Of a stretch of DNA of 37,242 nt, positions 36,211 through 37,242 are shown piece by piece. The position numbers and the translations under genes are program-made. Positions within the stretch are counted from its first letter, which is position 1, and each line of letters opens with the position of its first letter. This DNA comes from Patescibacteria group bacterium (GTDB lineage Bacteria; Patescibacteriota; Microgenomatia; UBA1400; Chisholmbacteraceae). The stretch spans positions 1 to 37,242 of the forward strand of contig JADFLW010000015.1 in NCBI GenBank assembly GCA_022564195.1, written 5' to 3'. The notes below the pieces were generated by a model. That model was not told where the DNA came from and searched no databases. It worked only from the letters and a program-made list of their open reading frames with translations.

Positions 36211-37242
36211 CTAGCTCTCTAAGAAGCCCTCGTAACTGCGCATAACCAGCATTGCCTCAAGTTGCTTGGAAGTTTCTAACACCACCGAAACCACAATGAG
36301 TATCCCGGTTCCCCCTATTGTTAGGGTAACGATGTTCGTGAGATTTTGGACAACTGAGGGAAGGACGGCAATGGTTCCCAGAAACAGTGCTCCGGCAAGC
36401 GTTATTCTGGTTAGTATGTAGTTTAAATAATCCGCCGTCGGTTTTCCAGGCCGGATGCCCGGAATAAAGCCGCCATACTTTTTAATGTCATCGGCAATTT
36501 TTACTGGGTTAAAAACAACCGCCGTATAGAAGTAAGTGAATCCTATCACCAGGAAAAAGTACACGATGTTGTAGGCCGCGTTTCCCGGTGTGAAAGCCGT
36601 AGAGGCAAGTTGCGCAACGCGGGCGATGGTAGGATTTGGTACCGCTTCTAGGAATCTGCCAAGCAGCGATGGAAGAAGAACCAAGGAGACCGCAAAAATG
36701 ATGGGTATCACTCCCGCTTGGTTGACGCGAAGGGGGAGGTGCGTCGTCTGTCCGCCATACATCTTGCTTCCACGAATACGCTTGGCATACTGGACGGTGA
36801 CTTTTCTTACCGCTTCGTTAATGAAAACGATGCTTGCGATAACAACAATTCCTAAACCCATGAAGGTGGCAATGTTAAAGAGGTTCGTGTTTTGGGATAT
36901 CGCGGCAGTTTGGACCATTGATATCGGAAGACGCCCGATGATGCCCGCGAATATGAGCATTGAGATGCCATTCCCGATTCCATATTCCGAGATCAGCTCC
37001 CCGAACCACATGAGAATGATTGTCCCCGTTACCATTGTGATGACTAAACTCACAAGCGGCAGCGGGCTTAATGATTCAATGATACCTTGGTTCCGCAGTA
37101 ACACGTACATGCCAAATGCTTGTAAGGAGGCCAGTGGTACAGTCAGCATCCTCGTGTACTGATTGATCTTTTCTCTTCCTGCTTCTCCTTCCTTTGAGAG
37201 TTTTTCGAGACGCGGAAAGATCATCGTTAACAACTGAAAAAT
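36211..37242 (-). CDS. secY: Preprotein translocase subunit SecY (partial, 5' end outside the window)
   Basis: The C-terminal 343 residues of SecY are present and the frame runs off the right edge. Recognisable parts are [28 protein letters not shown], the [17 protein letters not shown] region, the cytoplasmic loop [69 protein letters not shown] and the C-terminal helix [27 protein letters not shown]. It forms the membrane channel for Sec secretion, which the many signal-bearing proteins in this window would need. Confidence 0.96.
   Translation of the reverse strand: MFQLLTMIFPRLEKLSKEGEAGREKINQYTRMLTVPLASLQAFGMYVLLRNQGIIESLSPLPLVSLVITMVTGTIILMWFGELISEYGIGNGISMLIFAGIIGRLPISMVQTAAISQNTNLFNIATFMGLGIVVIASIVFINEAVRKVTVQYAKRIRGSKMYGGQTTHLPLRVNQAGVIPIIFAVSLVLLPSLLGRFLEAVPNPTIARVAQLASTAFTPGNAAYNIVYFFLVIGFTYFYTAVVFNPVKIADDIKKYGGFIPGIRPGKPTADYLNYILTRITLAGALFLGTIAVLPSVVQNLTNIVTLTIGGTGILIVVSVVLETSKQLEAMLVMRSYEGFLES

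Noticed and set aside
1-37242. CRISPR array, tRNA or rRNA genes, transposases
   Set aside because: None found by eye. The repeats present are hairpin-type and irregularly spaced, not CRISPR-like. A covariance-model scan for tRNAs would be decisive and was not possible.

Overview
The window looks like a chromosomal segment of a Candidate Phyla Radiation (Patescibacteria) bacterium using the standard bacterial code. The reasons are compact, divergent versions of universal genes (for example RpoA of 305 aa), a dense set of small orphan genes, and a conserved secY-adk-map-infA-rpmJ-rpsM-rpsK-rpsD-rpoA-rplQ-rplM-rpsI operon set beside accessory genes. I cannot place it to class from sequence alone; a Microgenomates-like lineage is a guess.

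Layout. (1) About 1-9000 is a cassette-like accessory island. It holds short, mostly plus-strand genes: two paralogous orphans, a YwbE-family protein, a methyltransferase, an alpha/beta hydrolase, a RelB/YafQ-type toxin-antitoxin pair, a diacylglycerol-kinase-like protein, small acidic orphans and a DUF2130 protein. They are separated by copies of a composite hairpin repeat (terminator-like) and of a second, promoter-proximal hairpin repeat. (2) 7785-12593 encodes a fatty-acid desaturase, an IMPase-like protein, and msrA and msrB flanking an unusual DUF3179-metalloprotease fusion. (3) 12.6-19.7 kb encodes an SRPBCC protein, a CHRD protein, an AT-rich block (P-loop kinase-like and HExxH proteins), an M23-like anchored protein coupled to a hidden 36-aa membrane peptide, a VTT/TVP38 membrane protein, a 425-aa orphan and a second hydrolase related to the one at 2041. 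(4) 19.8-24.9 kb encodes a DLH-like hydrolase, nitroreductase, FkbM methyltransferase, DUF255/YyaL-like thioredoxin-fold protein, UBP zinc finger and ZIP transporter. (5) 25-30 kb is mostly exported or anchored proteins (Gmad2 remnant, DUF7282-like, GH18, FecR-like, a GC-rich LVIVD-type protein), then a DJ-1/PfpI protein. (6) 30542-37242 on the minus strand is the ribosomal protein/secretion operon, running off the window inside secY.

Expression logic. At least thirteen genes on both strands have a -10 hexamer ending only 6-9 nt before the start codon, often with an extended TGn motif and no Shine-Dalgarno, so leaderless mRNAs seem to be the default for first genes here. Some genes inside operons instead have Shine-Dalgarno sequences (rpoA, rpsK, rpmJ) or stop/start overlaps. 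Three island genes have a tiny upstream ORF that overlaps the main start, twice as ATGA. Three spacers of the ribosomal operon are built of 7-bp-period tandem repeats, each of different sequence.

No rRNA, tRNA, CRISPR array or transposase was found. All family names come from reading motifs by eye, without a database search.
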